Shown: positions 51,784 to 59,774 of the stretch, piece by piece
Numbering within the stretch: the first letter of the stretch is position 1
How the letters are laid out: the number at the start of each line of letters is the position of its first letter
Origin: Bacteroidota bacterium
GTDB lineage: Bacteria; Bacteroidota; Bacteroidia; Sphingobacteriales; Sphingobacteriaceae
Assembly (NCBI GenBank): GCA_013286235.1
Contig: JABDGE010000003.1
Coordinates: forward strand, 1-64,000
Length of the DNA stretch: 64,000 nucleotides
Direction: 5' to 3'
Program-made: the position numbers and the translations under genes
The notes under the pieces: generated by a model
What the model was told of the DNA's origin: nothing
Database searches by the model: none
Seen by the model: only the letters and a program-made list of their open reading frames with translations

Positions 51784-52170
51784 TGCAATAATTTTTGGTT
51801 GTGAATAAAAAATATCGTGATCATTATATTTTATTTATACGCTTCGATTTTAATTTAAAAGTCGCCGCTTAGAGCAAGTGAATCGGACTATAATCCGGTT
51901 AGGCCGCCCCCTCCACATTAATACTGCTGGTTAACAAGTCACCGCTTCAGCACTGCTATACGCGCAGAAAACCGCTAAAAGGTCCTGTGAATAGTAATAA
52001 AAACATTCAACTCAATATTTCAATAAAAATATTGCTCCTATTCTTTAAATAAATCCCCCCTAATGGGAGATTTATTTAAGAGCAACCAGAAAAAAAAGGA
52101 TTTAAATTTTATTGCTGAAGATGACATTATCATTTGTCGATAGATCTTAATCATCAAAAATCGGTAATAT
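51784..52170. other. Intergenic region, no gene seen
   Basis: 387 bases upstream of the DUF2911 gene. AT-rich, with a short dyad-like run at about 52050-52080 (AAATCTCCC and GGGAGATTT). It probably holds the DUF2911 promoter; nothing else is supported. Confidence 0.5.
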
Positions 52171-52436
52171 AATAACCCCTGCTTAAAAATCAGCTTCACT
52201 CATTCGCTCCACTCATTCCTTCAGCAAATTTTTAACCCGCACGGTAAAAGCCTGCCTGCCGTATGCCCATCCCTCATTTCCGAATTTGACTGTACACTTC
52301 GTTTAACCTGACAAATTCATCGCGCTCATCCGGCAGGCTGGCATTTGCCCCCTCCCCTAAAAGAGAAAATTATAAGGCATTTTATATTTAATGATATGAT
52401 TTTTTAGGCGAAACGGGTAAAAAGCGCAGCTAAGTA
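52171..52436. repeat. Long direct repeat, copy C
   Basis: Shares ATAACCCCTGCTTAAAAATCAG, TCAGCAAATTTTTAAC, GCCTGCCTGCCG and CGGCAGGCTGGC with copies A and B in the same order and orientation; homology fades after GCATTTGCCCCCTCCC, with only GCTAAG shared near 52429. The stretch from here to 52665 has no gene and is followed directly by the SSB gene, so copy C marks the left edge of the PRTRC core block. Confidence 0.85.
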
Positions 52437-52665
52437 CGATCCCGCATCTGTCGTTGGGTTTTGCCAAAAGACTACGGCATAATGTAAACGCTCGTTCCTC
52501 ACTTTTCCACCCTTCGGGACTTATTCCGTTTCCTTTTGGCCTTTAGGCGGGCTCTATTTTTTGCTTTCTTTTTTCCCTTTTTCTTTTAAAAAATACACAC
52601 ACAGACAAACGGACGAAAAGAAGAAACAAACAAAATAGTTCACTAAAAAAAACTTTAAAAAAGTT

Positions 52666-53079
52666 ATGGAAATCACAGGAAGATTGACCGCAAACGCAGA
52701 GGTCAGAAATGTAAAAGGCGACAAAAAAGTAACAGGTTTTACTATCGCCATGAACCGTTCCTACAAAAAGGACGGTGAAAAAGTAACCATCACCACTTAC
52801 GTGGATTGCTCCTACTGGATCAATTCAGGTGTAGCCGAGTTTCTTAAAAAAGGCACATTGGTGCAGTTGTACGGCGACATGGATGTAAGCGCATGGATTA
52901 ACAAGGAAGGCAACGCACAGGGGCGTTTAACGTTCCACATCCAAACCATCAAAATCCTTGCACAGCCGGGAAACAATAATGCTGAAAACACCAATTCAGC
53001 AAAGCCCAATACGGATAAGGCAAAAAGCAAAAAGGCTGCAGCCAACGGCGCATCTGATGAAGACGACCTGCCATTTTAA
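52666..53079 (+). CDS. ssb: Single-stranded DNA-binding protein (mobile-element type)
   Basis: 137 residues. OB-fold start MEITGRLTANAEVRNVKGDKKVTGFTIAMNRSYKKDGE, then YVDCSYWINSGVAEFLKKGTLVQLYGDMDVSAWINKEGNAQGRLTFHIQTIKIL. A disordered Asn/Lys-rich linker leads to the acidic tip DEDDLPF, the usual SSB protein-interaction tail. It coats single-stranded DNA during replication or conjugative transfer of the element. First gene of the core block; the DUF932 gene follows 44 bases later. Confidence 0.9.
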   Translation: MEITGRLTANAEVRNVKGDKKVTGFTIAMNRSYKKDGEKVTITTYVDCSYWINSGVAEFLKKGTLVQLYGDMDVSAWINKEGNAQGRLTFHIQTIKILAQPGNNNAENTNSAKPNTDKAKSKKAAANGASDEDDLPF

Positions 53080-53123
53080 TTAATCCAATCAGAAAAAAAT
53101 TCACGAACAAAATTTTTAATATT

Positions 53124-54191
53124 ATGGCACACAATCTTAATTATAACGAAGAAAACAAGGAATACAGCTTTTTCAGCACCAAGGAAAGGGCTTGGCACGG
53201 GTTAGGGAAAATCGTTGACCAGTACCCGACAAGCGCAGAAGCGATTAAATATGCCGGGCTTGACTACCGGGTTGAAAAACGCCCCCTTTTTACCAACGAA
53301 TTTGCGAACGAAGATATCGGGTATGTAGGGAATGATGTAGCGTATAAAATCGACGTACCGAATTTTTATGCTACCGTCCGCACTGATAATAACGCGGTGT
53401 TAGGGGTTGTCGGCAAGGACTACGAAGTAGTACAGAACGTAAACGCATTTGAATTTTTTGATGCTATCGTAGGCGGGGAGGATGGTATCCTGTACGAAAC
53501 CGCAGGCGCATTAGGCAAAGGTGAACGCATATTCATTACTGCCAAATTACCTGGATATATCAGGGTTGGCAAAGATGATTTCATCGACCAGTATCTTTTC
53601 CTTACCACCTCGCACGATGGTTTCGGCAGTATCACCGCTGCATTTACCCCCATTCGCATTGTTTGCAACAATACCTTAAATGCTGCCATGCGTAACCATG
53701 CCAATTCCATTAAAATCCGTCATACCGCCTCGGCAAATGACAGGTTGAAACAGGCGCATACGCTAATGGGTATCAGTTCAAATCTTGGCGCAGAACTACA
53801 AGGGCTTTTTAACCAGTGGTCACAAGTCCGTATTACCGACAAGGAAGTAAAAAAACTCATACAGGTCGCGATGGCTCCAAACAAGGAAGTCCTTAAAAAT
53901 TTGGAGGCCGGCAAAATGGATGAACTTTCCACCACCTATACTAACATTATTGATAAGGTGTATGAATATGCACTTAGCAGCCCTACCCAGCAGATGGTAA
54001 CTACTGCCGGAACGGTATTCGGCGCTTACAATGCCGTAACGGGCTATTTTCAGAATGTTCGCAATTACAAGGACGACGAAGCCAAATTCAAATCCATCAT
54101 GGATGGAACTGCAAAGCAAAGGGCGCAAACGGCCTTTGACCTTTGCTGGAACTTTTCAAACAACGGTGCAAACGCTTTAATACTTAATTAA
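53124..54191 (+). CDS. DUF932 (phage/plasmid-like) protein
   Basis: 355 residues. WHGLGKIVDQYPTSAEAIKYAGLDYRV, then LGVVGKDYEVVQNVNAFEFFDAIVGG, LFLTTSHDGFGSITAAFTPIRIVCNNTL and RHTASANDRLKQAHTLMG form the DUF932 signature. It occurs on phages, plasmids and conjugative elements next to replication and partition genes; the biochemical role is not established. Cytoplasmic. A GNRA-loop hairpin follows the stop codon before the next gene. Confidence 0.93.
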   Translation: MAHNLNYNEENKEYSFFSTKERAWHGLGKIVDQYPTSAEAIKYAGLDYRVEKRPLFTNEFANEDIGYVGNDVAYKIDVPNFYATVRTDNNAVLGVVGKDYEVVQNVNAFEFFDAIVGGEDGILYETAGALGKGERIFITAKLPGYIRVGKDDFIDQYLFLTTSHDGFGSITAAFTPIRIVCNNTLNAAMRNHANSIKIRHTASANDRLKQAHTLMGISSNLGAELQGLFNQWSQVRITDKEVKKLIQVAMAPNKEVLKNLEAGKMDELSTTYTNIIDKVYEYALSSPTQQMVTTAGTVFGAYNAVTGYFQNVRNYKDDEAKFKSIMDGTAKQRAQTAFDLCWNFSNNGANALILN

Positions 54192-54195
54192 TCAG

Positions 54196-54220
54196 TAAGG
54201 GGGAGCAATCCCCCTTATTT
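54196..54220 (+). terminator. Stable intercistronic hairpin with GCAA tetraloop
   Basis: TAAGGGGGA (54196-54204) and TCCCCCTTA (54209-54217) form a 9-bp stem capped by GCAA, a GNRA tetraloop, followed by TTTAAAA. It lies 4 bases after the DUF932 stop and 14 bases before the next start codon, so it may act as partial terminator or mRNA-stability element that lowers downstream expression. Confidence 0.7.
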
Positions 54221-54233
54221 AAAATTCTATAAT

Positions 54234-54749
54234 ATGACACGTTCAAATCTTTATATCAAACTAAACAACGGAGATAATATAAACTGCGTTACCGAAAGCA
54301 GCAGCGCACCGGAACAGGGCTATATCGTTGAAAACTTAATCGTTCCCCTTTTATCATTTTCCAATGCGGAACATGAACTGGCTTTGCTCAAAGAGCATTG
54401 CACAATGAATGAACTACGGATAAATGCAGACTACCGCTATGAAATCGACCTGCAAAAGGAAACAGTAGCATTTTACGACGAAATGTATTTTTTTAAAACA
54501 GGTGTCTTTCGCAAAGGCGAAAACCTCACCCGCAGGTATATCGCATACCTCGAAAAAATCCAAAATCAAACCGTAAAGGATATGTTCAAAGGCTATTCCA
54601 ACCAAGCCCTGATTCAAAGGGCAAACGACCTGCCCGACTTTAAATGGGATGACGAGGGAACTGAGTTAAGAAGAAGGAGCCTGCTTTCAAACGGCGCATT
54701 CATCTACACCATGCGTGGCAATTCACTAATCATTCTAAAAGACAACTAA
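54234..54749 (+). CDS. Element-core hypothetical protein
   Basis: 171 residues, start MTRSNLYIKLNNGDNINCVTESSSAPEQGY. Mixed alpha/beta; a LLSFSNAEHELALLKEHC helix, then NADYRYEIDLQKETVAFYDEMYFF strands and a final FIYTMRGNSLIILKD. No motif is recognised. It lies between DUF932 and the next accessory gene with 42 and 11 base gaps, so it is part of the core transcript. Confidence 0.75.
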   Translation: MTRSNLYIKLNNGDNINCVTESSSAPEQGYIVENLIVPLLSFSNAEHELALLKEHCTMNELRINADYRYEIDLQKETVAFYDEMYFFKTGVFRKGENLTRRYIAYLEKIQNQTVKDMFKGYSNQALIQRANDLPDFKWDDEGTELRRRSLLSNGAFIYTMRGNSLIILKDN

Positions 54750-54760
54750 AATTCAGCGCC

Positions 54761-55432
54761 ATGAAGCAAATAACTTTAAAACTATACAGCTTTAACGAAC
54801 TGGACAAAGAAGCCAAAGGAAAAGCGTTAACGACCCACAGGGATTTGAATGTAAACTTTGATTGGTGGGACGATGAATTTGAGGATTTTATAGAACTGTG
54901 TTCTTACATGGGCATAGCCGTTATAAAAGATAAAATCAAATTCAGGGGCTTTTACTCGCAGGGGGACGCAAGCGGTTTCTCGGCAAAAGTAGATATTCCC
55001 AAACTGATTACCGCCATAGAAAACCAATCCTGGAAAGACTATGCACCGATGCAGGAATTTCTCTTCACTTCGCCCGGCATCGACCGCAGGGTATTACCTC
55101 TACTGGCAAAGGACGTTTTGCCCAACGAACCGCAGATCATTAGCAGGCACAGGCAATTCGGCGTAGTGGTGGATTTAGGGGTGTATGTCATTAACGAGAA
55201 CGGCAGGCAACATGACAACGTGTTTGAAGAACTCGACAAACTCGAAGAATGGCTGCGCAAAATTGCTGAAACCCTTAACCGCTATCTCTATACCACCCTT
55301 GAAAAACAATATGAATTTCTATGCAGTGATACCGCGATTAAGGAGAGTATTTTAAATCAGGAATACCTCTTTACCTCGGACGGCAGGTCTGCCAACTATT
55401 TAGAACAACTGACAAAAAAGAAAAAAAACTAA
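54761..55432 (+). CDS. Phage/plasmid-type hypothetical protein
   Basis: 223 residues. The start MKQITLKLYSFNELDKEAKGKAL, then FDWWDDEFEDFIELCSYMGIAV and FRGFYSQGDASGFSAKVDI, resembles a widespread phage and plasmid family beginning 'ikLY.f.ELs.eAK.kA...' with 'WW' and 'SqGDg'. Its function is unknown. The C-terminal half is helical and charged, ending in LTKKKKN. It is followed 10 bases later by the PRTRC E gene. Confidence 0.75.
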   Translation: MKQITLKLYSFNELDKEAKGKALTTHRDLNVNFDWWDDEFEDFIELCSYMGIAVIKDKIKFRGFYSQGDASGFSAKVDIPKLITAIENQSWKDYAPMQEFLFTSPGIDRRVLPLLAKDVLPNEPQIISRHRQFGVVVDLGVYVINENGRQHDNVFEELDKLEEWLRKIAETLNRYLYTTLEKQYEFLCSDTAIKESILNQEYLFTSDGRSANYLEQLTKKKKN

Positions 55433-55442
55433 ACGAAAAACC

Positions 55443-56033
55443 ATGACAACGAATTTTTTTCAAAACATAGCAAGTCTTAACGTTCCCGGAAACTGGAAAC
55501 TGACCTTGCACACAGACGAATCCGGGAATTTTACCATATCGGCTCTTTTTACTGCTTTGCATAATGCTGATAACGCGCTCAAAGCAATTCCCCCCATGTT
55601 ATTAAAGGGAACGCCCGATGAACTGGACGAGGGCTTTTTTGAAGTCATCACGCAACCCGTTCAGCAAACCGCAGGTCTTTATGACAATCTTAATGCTTAC
55701 CACAAGGAAGTAGAAGAAGCCCGTCTTAAATCGAAAATGGAACAGGATAAAAAAGCCAAAGAGAATAAGGCAAAGGCAGGCGCAAACGGTTCAAAGGACG
55801 ACATCGAAATAGGCGAGCCAAAGCCCAGCAAAGAGGACAAACGCAAGGCTTATGTACAAGCCATGATTGAGGTAAACGAACTGAAAGCAGCTTGTAAGTA
55901 CGGCGAAGCATTGGCGGTATTACCTGTCATAAGCGAGTACCCCGAAAAAGAAACCGAAATCACTAAGAAAGCGGAAGAACTCACCCGCCTCAAAGCCCTG
56001 AAAGATAAAAATTTAGAATTGTTTCACGCCTGA
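55443..56033 (+). CDS. PRTRC system protein E
   Basis: 196 residues. The N-terminal half (FFQNIASLNVPGNWKLTLHTDESGNFTISALF..., IPPMLLKGTPDELDEGFFEVITQPVQQTAGL) matches the PRTRC-E pattern, including the GTPDELD segment. The middle is charged and disordered (KMEQDKKAKENKAKAGANG). PRTRC cassettes (ParB-related, ThiF-related) are carried by plasmids and integrative elements; the function of E is unknown. It precedes PRTRC C by 11 bases. Confidence 0.88.
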   Translation: MTTNFFQNIASLNVPGNWKLTLHTDESGNFTISALFTALHNADNALKAIPPMLLKGTPDELDEGFFEVITQPVQQTAGLYDNLNAYHKEVEEARLKSKMEQDKKAKENKAKAGANGSKDDIEIGEPKPSKEDKRKAYVQAMIEVNELKAACKYGEALAVLPVISEYPEKETEITKKAEELTRLKALKDKNLELFHA

Positions 56034-56044
56034 TTTGAATAGCC

Positions 56045-56263
56045 ATGTTAGCAACAACCACATTACAAAGGATTTTTTTACACAAGGAAAATGGTGTAGA
56101 AATCCGCCTGACAGACCCCGGCGAGGGTTTTGCACCCGAAGCCGTGATGATATTTTATTCAGCGACCTATCCCATTTTGAATAACGCAAAAATCATCGGC
56201 CCCGAAATAAAGGACGATGAAATACAATACCGATTCGAAAGCACGATGGGCGTAAAAGGATAA
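56045..56263 (+). CDS. PRTRC system protein C
   Basis: 72 residues. TTTLQRIFLHKENGVEIRLTDPGEGFAPEAVMIFYSATYPILNNAKIIGPEIKDDEIQYRFESTMGVKG has the PRTRC-C order (strand, 'Pe.v...Ya..YPeL..A.i.GPe', 'y.f....G.KG'). Function unknown; it always lies next to E and F. Normal length. Confidence 0.88.
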   Translation: MLATTTLQRIFLHKENGVEIRLTDPGEGFAPEAVMIFYSATYPILNNAKIIGPEIKDDEIQYRFESTMGVKG

Positions 56264-56267
56264 AACT

Positions 56268-56444
56268 ATGAAACAGCAAATCATAAAACGAAGGATAACG
56301 ATAAACAAGGAAAACGACCAATGGAAACTACACCAGCTATTCGGACAATTAAGCACAAAACTCGACCGTCTGCCGGACGCAGGAGAGGTACAGCGCAACC
56401 AATTGAGAAGCGCCCCGCAGGGCTTCGTCCCGATGGTTTTCTAA
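56268..56444 (+). CDS. Small basic protein overlapping the start of PRTRC F
   Basis: 58 residues from ATG 56268, 4 bases after the PRTRC C stop codon. The product (MKQQIIKRRITINKENDQW..., KLDRLPDAGEVQRNQL..., ending QGFVPMVF) has a protein-like composition, while the PRTRC F frame over the same bases is Arg/Pro-rich and shadow-like for its first ~40 codons. Thus this frame is probably the translated one here and PRTRC F probably begins later. Alternatively the two frames form one protein joined by a frame change. Confidence 0.5.
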   Translation: MKQQIIKRRITINKENDQWKLHQLFGQLSTKLDRLPDAGEVQRNQLRSAPQGFVPMVF

Positions 56445-57418
56445 ATCATTACTTCAAACCTTTTTCCGCGGTCGAAAACCGGAATTACCGGGAGACTGAA
56501 ATCGAGTTTTTCCGCTCCGCCGAGAACCTTTGCGAACTGTATAAAATAACCCTGCCTGAAATGGCAGGGTTACAGTTCCCGCAAAACGTGGATTATACTT
56601 ACAACTACATCTGCCATAAGCTGAATAAACTCGAAGAAAAAGAGGAATGTATCATTATCAGGGATGAAACACACAAAGCGACATTAGCCACTTTGAAAAC
56701 TTATGATACCGGACAGTGTCTTTATTATATCCCGGTAAGACCCTTATGGCGGATTACACAGGTTGCACAACAGCAACCTTTAGCGGAAATGCTGACTTCC
56801 GTGTTCGCTTACCTCTACCAAATCGCAGATATATGCTATTACAAGGGCAACGGGAGTTACCTCGACTGCATGTATGATACGCTTGATAGCTGGATAAACG
56901 AGGAAATGGACGACGATCAGGAACAGGAATACAGGGACGACCAAAACAACGACCTCAACGAACTGACCTATGCGGGTGAACAATTACGGCCATTGATAGC
57001 GAACCCAATCTATTTAGAAAACTTTGAAACCCACATCCAAAATTACCGCAAATCCGGAAATTGGGATTTGGAAACGGAGTGCCTGGCATCCGAATTTTTA
57101 CAGCTTTACAGGGATTACCCGCAACAATCCGTTTTTCAAAACATACACCCCAACCTTTTTAACCCGGACGAGGAAGAACGGGTAAGGGCATGGCAGTATA
57201 TCAGCTTCTATTGGAGCGGGGAAGATACCCTTTACGAAATGCTGTATGAAATGGTAAATAACGAGTTTCAGGAATATGGGGTAACCGATGAACCAATGGT
57301 AATCCAACTGTATGACAGTCCGCAAACTAAACCGCTCAACGACCTCAATTTCGAAAAGAGGCTATTTGAACTAATCGACAAACTGTGTAAAATCTTAAAC
57401 CAATACGACCATGACTAA
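56321..57418 (+). CDS. PRTRC system protein F-like
   Basis: Up to 365 residues, but the first ~40 (TIKHKTRPSAGRRRGTAQ...) overlap another frame and are doubtful. From FLNHYFKPFSAVENRNYRETEIEFFRSAENL on, the sequence is convincing, with acidic helices (INEEMDDDQEQEYRDDQNNDLNEL), a cysteine-poor body and ENFETHIQNYRKSGNWDLETECLASEFLQLY. Order in the cassette (E, C, then this, then B) identifies it as protein F. The gene overlaps PRTRC B by 8 bases. Start codon unresolved: no ATG follows until well inside the protein. Confidence 0.75.
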   Translation: METTPAIRTIKHKTRPSAGRRRGTAQPIEKRPAGLRPDGFLNHYFKPFSAVENRNYRETEIEFFRSAENLCELYKITLPEMAGLQFPQNVDYTYNYICHKLNKLEEKEECIIIRDETHKATLATLKTYDTGQCLYYIPVRPLWRITQVAQQQPLAEMLTSVFAYLYQIADICYYKGNGSYLDCMYDTLDSWINEEMDDDQEQEYRDDQNNDLNELTYAGEQLRPLIANPIYLENFETHIQNYRKSGNWDLETECLASEFLQLYRDYPQQSVFQNIHPNLFNPDEEERVRAWQYISFYWSGEDTLYEMLYEMVNNEFQEYGVTDEPMVIQLYDSPQTKPLNDLNFEKRLFELIDKLCKILNQYDHD

Positions 57419-58154
57419 CGTGAGTGATAATTTTAATGAAGCCTATATTCCCTATAAAGCACTGCTCATCTATAATTGTGTAAAAGGCAATGATAGTACC
57501 AAAAGCAGGTCGGAAAATTCCTCTGTATATGTGGAAAGCTATGACATTGCCGGAAATGGCAATCCGATTAACGCCCATCCATTATCCCTCACGGAAAGTA
57601 TCGCATTAGCGGAGTTGCTGCAAAGCGGTTCTGAAATGCAGAATACTTATCTGAAATCAAGAGGACTGCTGCCTCAAAATTTGTTATTCGTTAACCCGGA
57701 CAGCACAGGATATGCGGTATGGTATACCCCGCCACAGCAGAGAGAATTGTTTTTTATCAAGAATTTAGAGATACCGAGCGGTAAGGCATTTATACCCGCG
57801 ATGGTTTGGAAAGCCGGAAGGGATAATTTAAGTGTTTACGCCATCAAGGGGAAAAGCAAACCGAATGCAGGTACTACCCTTTATCATGCCCCCTACTTTA
57901 ATATTTATCAGGGCGGTAACGTGTGCATGGGTTCTGTCAATGTCAAGATTGACCGAAACACCTGTTTGGAAGATTTTATGGCACAATGGGAGAAATATTT
58001 CTTCGGCAGCTATTTCAGCCACACGATTGCCAACGGAAGTAACACCAAGCAAAATGTCGTTCAGCTATGGCAGGAACAAACCACCACCAGCCGGAAATTC
58101 CCCGAGGATATTTTGGTAGAAAACGGCATGAAACTTAACCACATCATCAAATGA
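57411..58154 (+). CDS. PRTRC system protein B
   Basis: 247 residues. Signature segments: YIPYKALLIYNCVKG, SESIALAELLQ-type helix (LTESIALAELLQSG), GLLPQNLLFVNPDSTGYAVWYTPPQQRELFF, IPAMVWKAGRDNLSVYAIKG and LYHAPYFNIYQGGNVCMGSVNV. This matches PRTRC-B closely. Its role is unknown; it lies between F and ThiF, and overlaps each (8 and 4 bases), which indicates translational coupling. Confidence 0.9.
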   Translation: MTNVSDNFNEAYIPYKALLIYNCVKGNDSTKSRSENSSVYVESYDIAGNGNPINAHPLSLTESIALAELLQSGSEMQNTYLKSRGLLPQNLLFVNPDSTGYAVWYTPPQQRELFFIKNLEIPSGKAFIPAMVWKAGRDNLSVYAIKGKSKPNAGTTLYHAPYFNIYQGGNVCMGSVNVKIDRNTCLEDFMAQWEKYFFGSYFSHTIANGSNTKQNVVQLWQEQTTTSRKFPEDILVENGMKLNHIIK

Positions 58155-59029
58155 AAAAGAAACTGATAACCCCAAAGCAAGCCGTACATATCGTTGAGAA
58201 GGAATGGCTGAACCCTTATAATCCTATCGTAGTTAACCTCATTGGCGCAGGCGGAACAGGAAGCCAGGTGCTGACCGCCCTTGCAAGAATGAACCAGGCA
58301 TTAATTGCCCTTAACCATCCCGGCTTGTTTGTCCGCCTTTTTGACAATGACAGGGTGGAAAGGGCAAACCTCGGCAGACAGCTATTTGCCACCGCCGAAT
58401 TAAAAAAATATAAAGCGGTCGCTTTGATTGACCGGGTAAACCTGTTTTTCGGCACCAACTGGAAAGCCGTACCGCAGCTTTATGACAAGTCCCTGTTTTC
58501 CAATGATGCAGCTTTAGCACAGGCAGGGTTAACCATTTCCTGCGTCGATACGGTACAGGCAAGATTAGAAATAGCCGGTATCCTCAAAAACCTGAACAAG
58601 AATAGCGGACATGGCAGGAACAGACCGCTTTATTATATGGATTTCGGCAACAGCCGTTTCACCGGGCAGGTCATACTTTCTACCATCGGAAAAGTGATAC
58701 AACCTGCTATGAAAAAATACCAAACGGTTGATCAATTACCGATGGTGACAGACGAATTTAAGGAATTGCTATTGGCGTCTGAAAGTACAGACAATACACC
58801 AAGTTGTTCATTGGCGGAAGCCTTAGCCAAGCAAGACTTATTTATCAATTCTTCCTTAGCCAATCTTGGGGCATCCCTGTTGTGGCAGTTGTTTCGCGAG
58901 GGCATGTTATTCAACAGGGGATTTTTTCTAAACCTGAAAGAGTTCAGGGCACAGCCCTTAAAAATTACGCCAACGGTTGCGAAGGAAGTAAAGATGAAAT
59001 CAAGTAAATTCCATCTTAAAGTAGCATAA
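58151..59029 (+). CDS. PRTRC system ThiF-family protein
   Basis: 292 residues. The N-terminal Rossmann-like E1 fold: PIVVNLIGAGGTGSQVLTALARMNQ (nucleotide-binding GAGGTGS), LFDNDRVERANLGRQLF and SCVDTVQARLEIAGIL, followed by YYMDFGNSRFTGQVIL. ThiF/MoeB/E1-like enzymes adenylate a C-terminal glycine; in PRTRC the partner is expected to be a JAMM-type protein A, which is not found here. No CxxC zinc pair is visible. Overlaps PRTRC B by 4 bases (ATGA). Confidence 0.93.
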   Translation: MKKKLITPKQAVHIVEKEWLNPYNPIVVNLIGAGGTGSQVLTALARMNQALIALNHPGLFVRLFDNDRVERANLGRQLFATAELKKYKAVALIDRVNLFFGTNWKAVPQLYDKSLFSNDAALAQAGLTISCVDTVQARLEIAGILKNLNKNSGHGRNRPLYYMDFGNSRFTGQVILSTIGKVIQPAMKKYQTVDQLPMVTDEFKELLLASESTDNTPSCSLAEALAKQDLFINSSLANLGASLLWQLFREGMLFNRGFFLNLKEFRAQPLKITPTVAKEVKMKSSKFHLKVA

Positions 59030-59058
59030 TTAACAACGGGCATTAAAGATTAAACACG

Positions 59059-59244
59059 ATGAAAATTATTGATTTGGACGGCAGGGAAATTGAAGTTACA
59101 GATTTGGCACTGGCGCTTCTGCAGGCGGACGATTACCGCCATTACAGGGTTACAAATCCAACTCCAATGCACCTGCGCTTACAGGACTATTGGAAAGATT
59201 TATACCAAAAATTGTTGGCATTGGATAGGGAAATTAAAGGATGA
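59059..59244 (+). CDS. Small PRTRC-associated hypothetical protein
   Basis: 61 residues (MKIIDLDGREIEVTDLALALLQADDYRHYRV...). A short strand and several helices ending in LYQKLLALDREIKG; no motif. It lies 29 bases after ThiF and its stop codon overlaps the start of the macrodomain gene (GGATGA), so it belongs to the same transcript. I recall similar small proteins beside PRTRC ThiF in Bacteroidota elements, but cannot name a family. Confidence 0.7.
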   Translation: MKIIDLDGREIEVTDLALALLQADDYRHYRVTNPTPMHLRLQDYWKDLYQKLLALDREIKG

Positions 59245-59750
59245 TAAACTACGTAAAGGGCAACCTGCTGGATAGTCCGGCGGTTGCCTTAGTCAATACA
59301 GTGAATACCGTAGGCGTAATGGGTAAAGGGATTGCCCTCCAATTCAGATGGGCATATCCCCATAATTTCGCGGTCTATAAAAATGCCTGCTGTCTTGGGC
59401 AGGTTGAAATAGGAAAAATTTTGGCGGTCAAAGACCGCGACTTGATTTTAGGGGACAAATTGATAATTAATCTGCCGACAAAAACGCATTGGCGTTTACC
59501 GTCCCAATATGGATATGTAGAAAAAGGCCTGACAGCGCTTCGGGCATACCTGATGGAAAACGATATCAAAAGTTTGGCAATGCCTGCCCCTGGTTGTGGA
59601 AACGGTGGGCTGGATTGGAATTTGGTAAAATCAATATTGGAAAAATATCTTTCCGGCCTTGATTGCGCTGTTGATGTTTTTGAACCCGATTATAACATCG
59701 CACGACGGGGGATTGCTATAGTTATGCTCAAAACGAATAGTTCTTACTGA
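59241..59750 (+). CDS. DarG-like macrodomain protein (ADP-ribose hydrolase type)
   Basis: 169 residues. INYVKGNLLDSPAVALVNTVNTVGVMGKGIALQFRWAYP and AMPAPGCGNGGLDWNLVKSIL form the ADP-ribose pocket of the DarG/TARG1 type. DarG removes ADP-ribose that DarT places on DNA. The DarT toxin and the C-terminal part of full-length DarG are absent, so this is an orphan macrodomain. It overlaps the preceding small gene by 4 bases and ends the core block. Possible roles: anti-DarT function or removal of ADP-ribosylation during transfer. Confidence 0.9.
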   Translation: MINYVKGNLLDSPAVALVNTVNTVGVMGKGIALQFRWAYPHNFAVYKNACCLGQVEIGKILAVKDRDLILGDKLIINLPTKTHWRLPSQYGYVEKGLTALRAYLMENDIKSLAMPAPGCGNGGLDWNLVKSILEKYLSGLDCAVDVFEPDYNIARRGIAIVMLKTNSSY

Positions 59751-59774
59751 CCTAATCAGCCGTAATAACCAACC

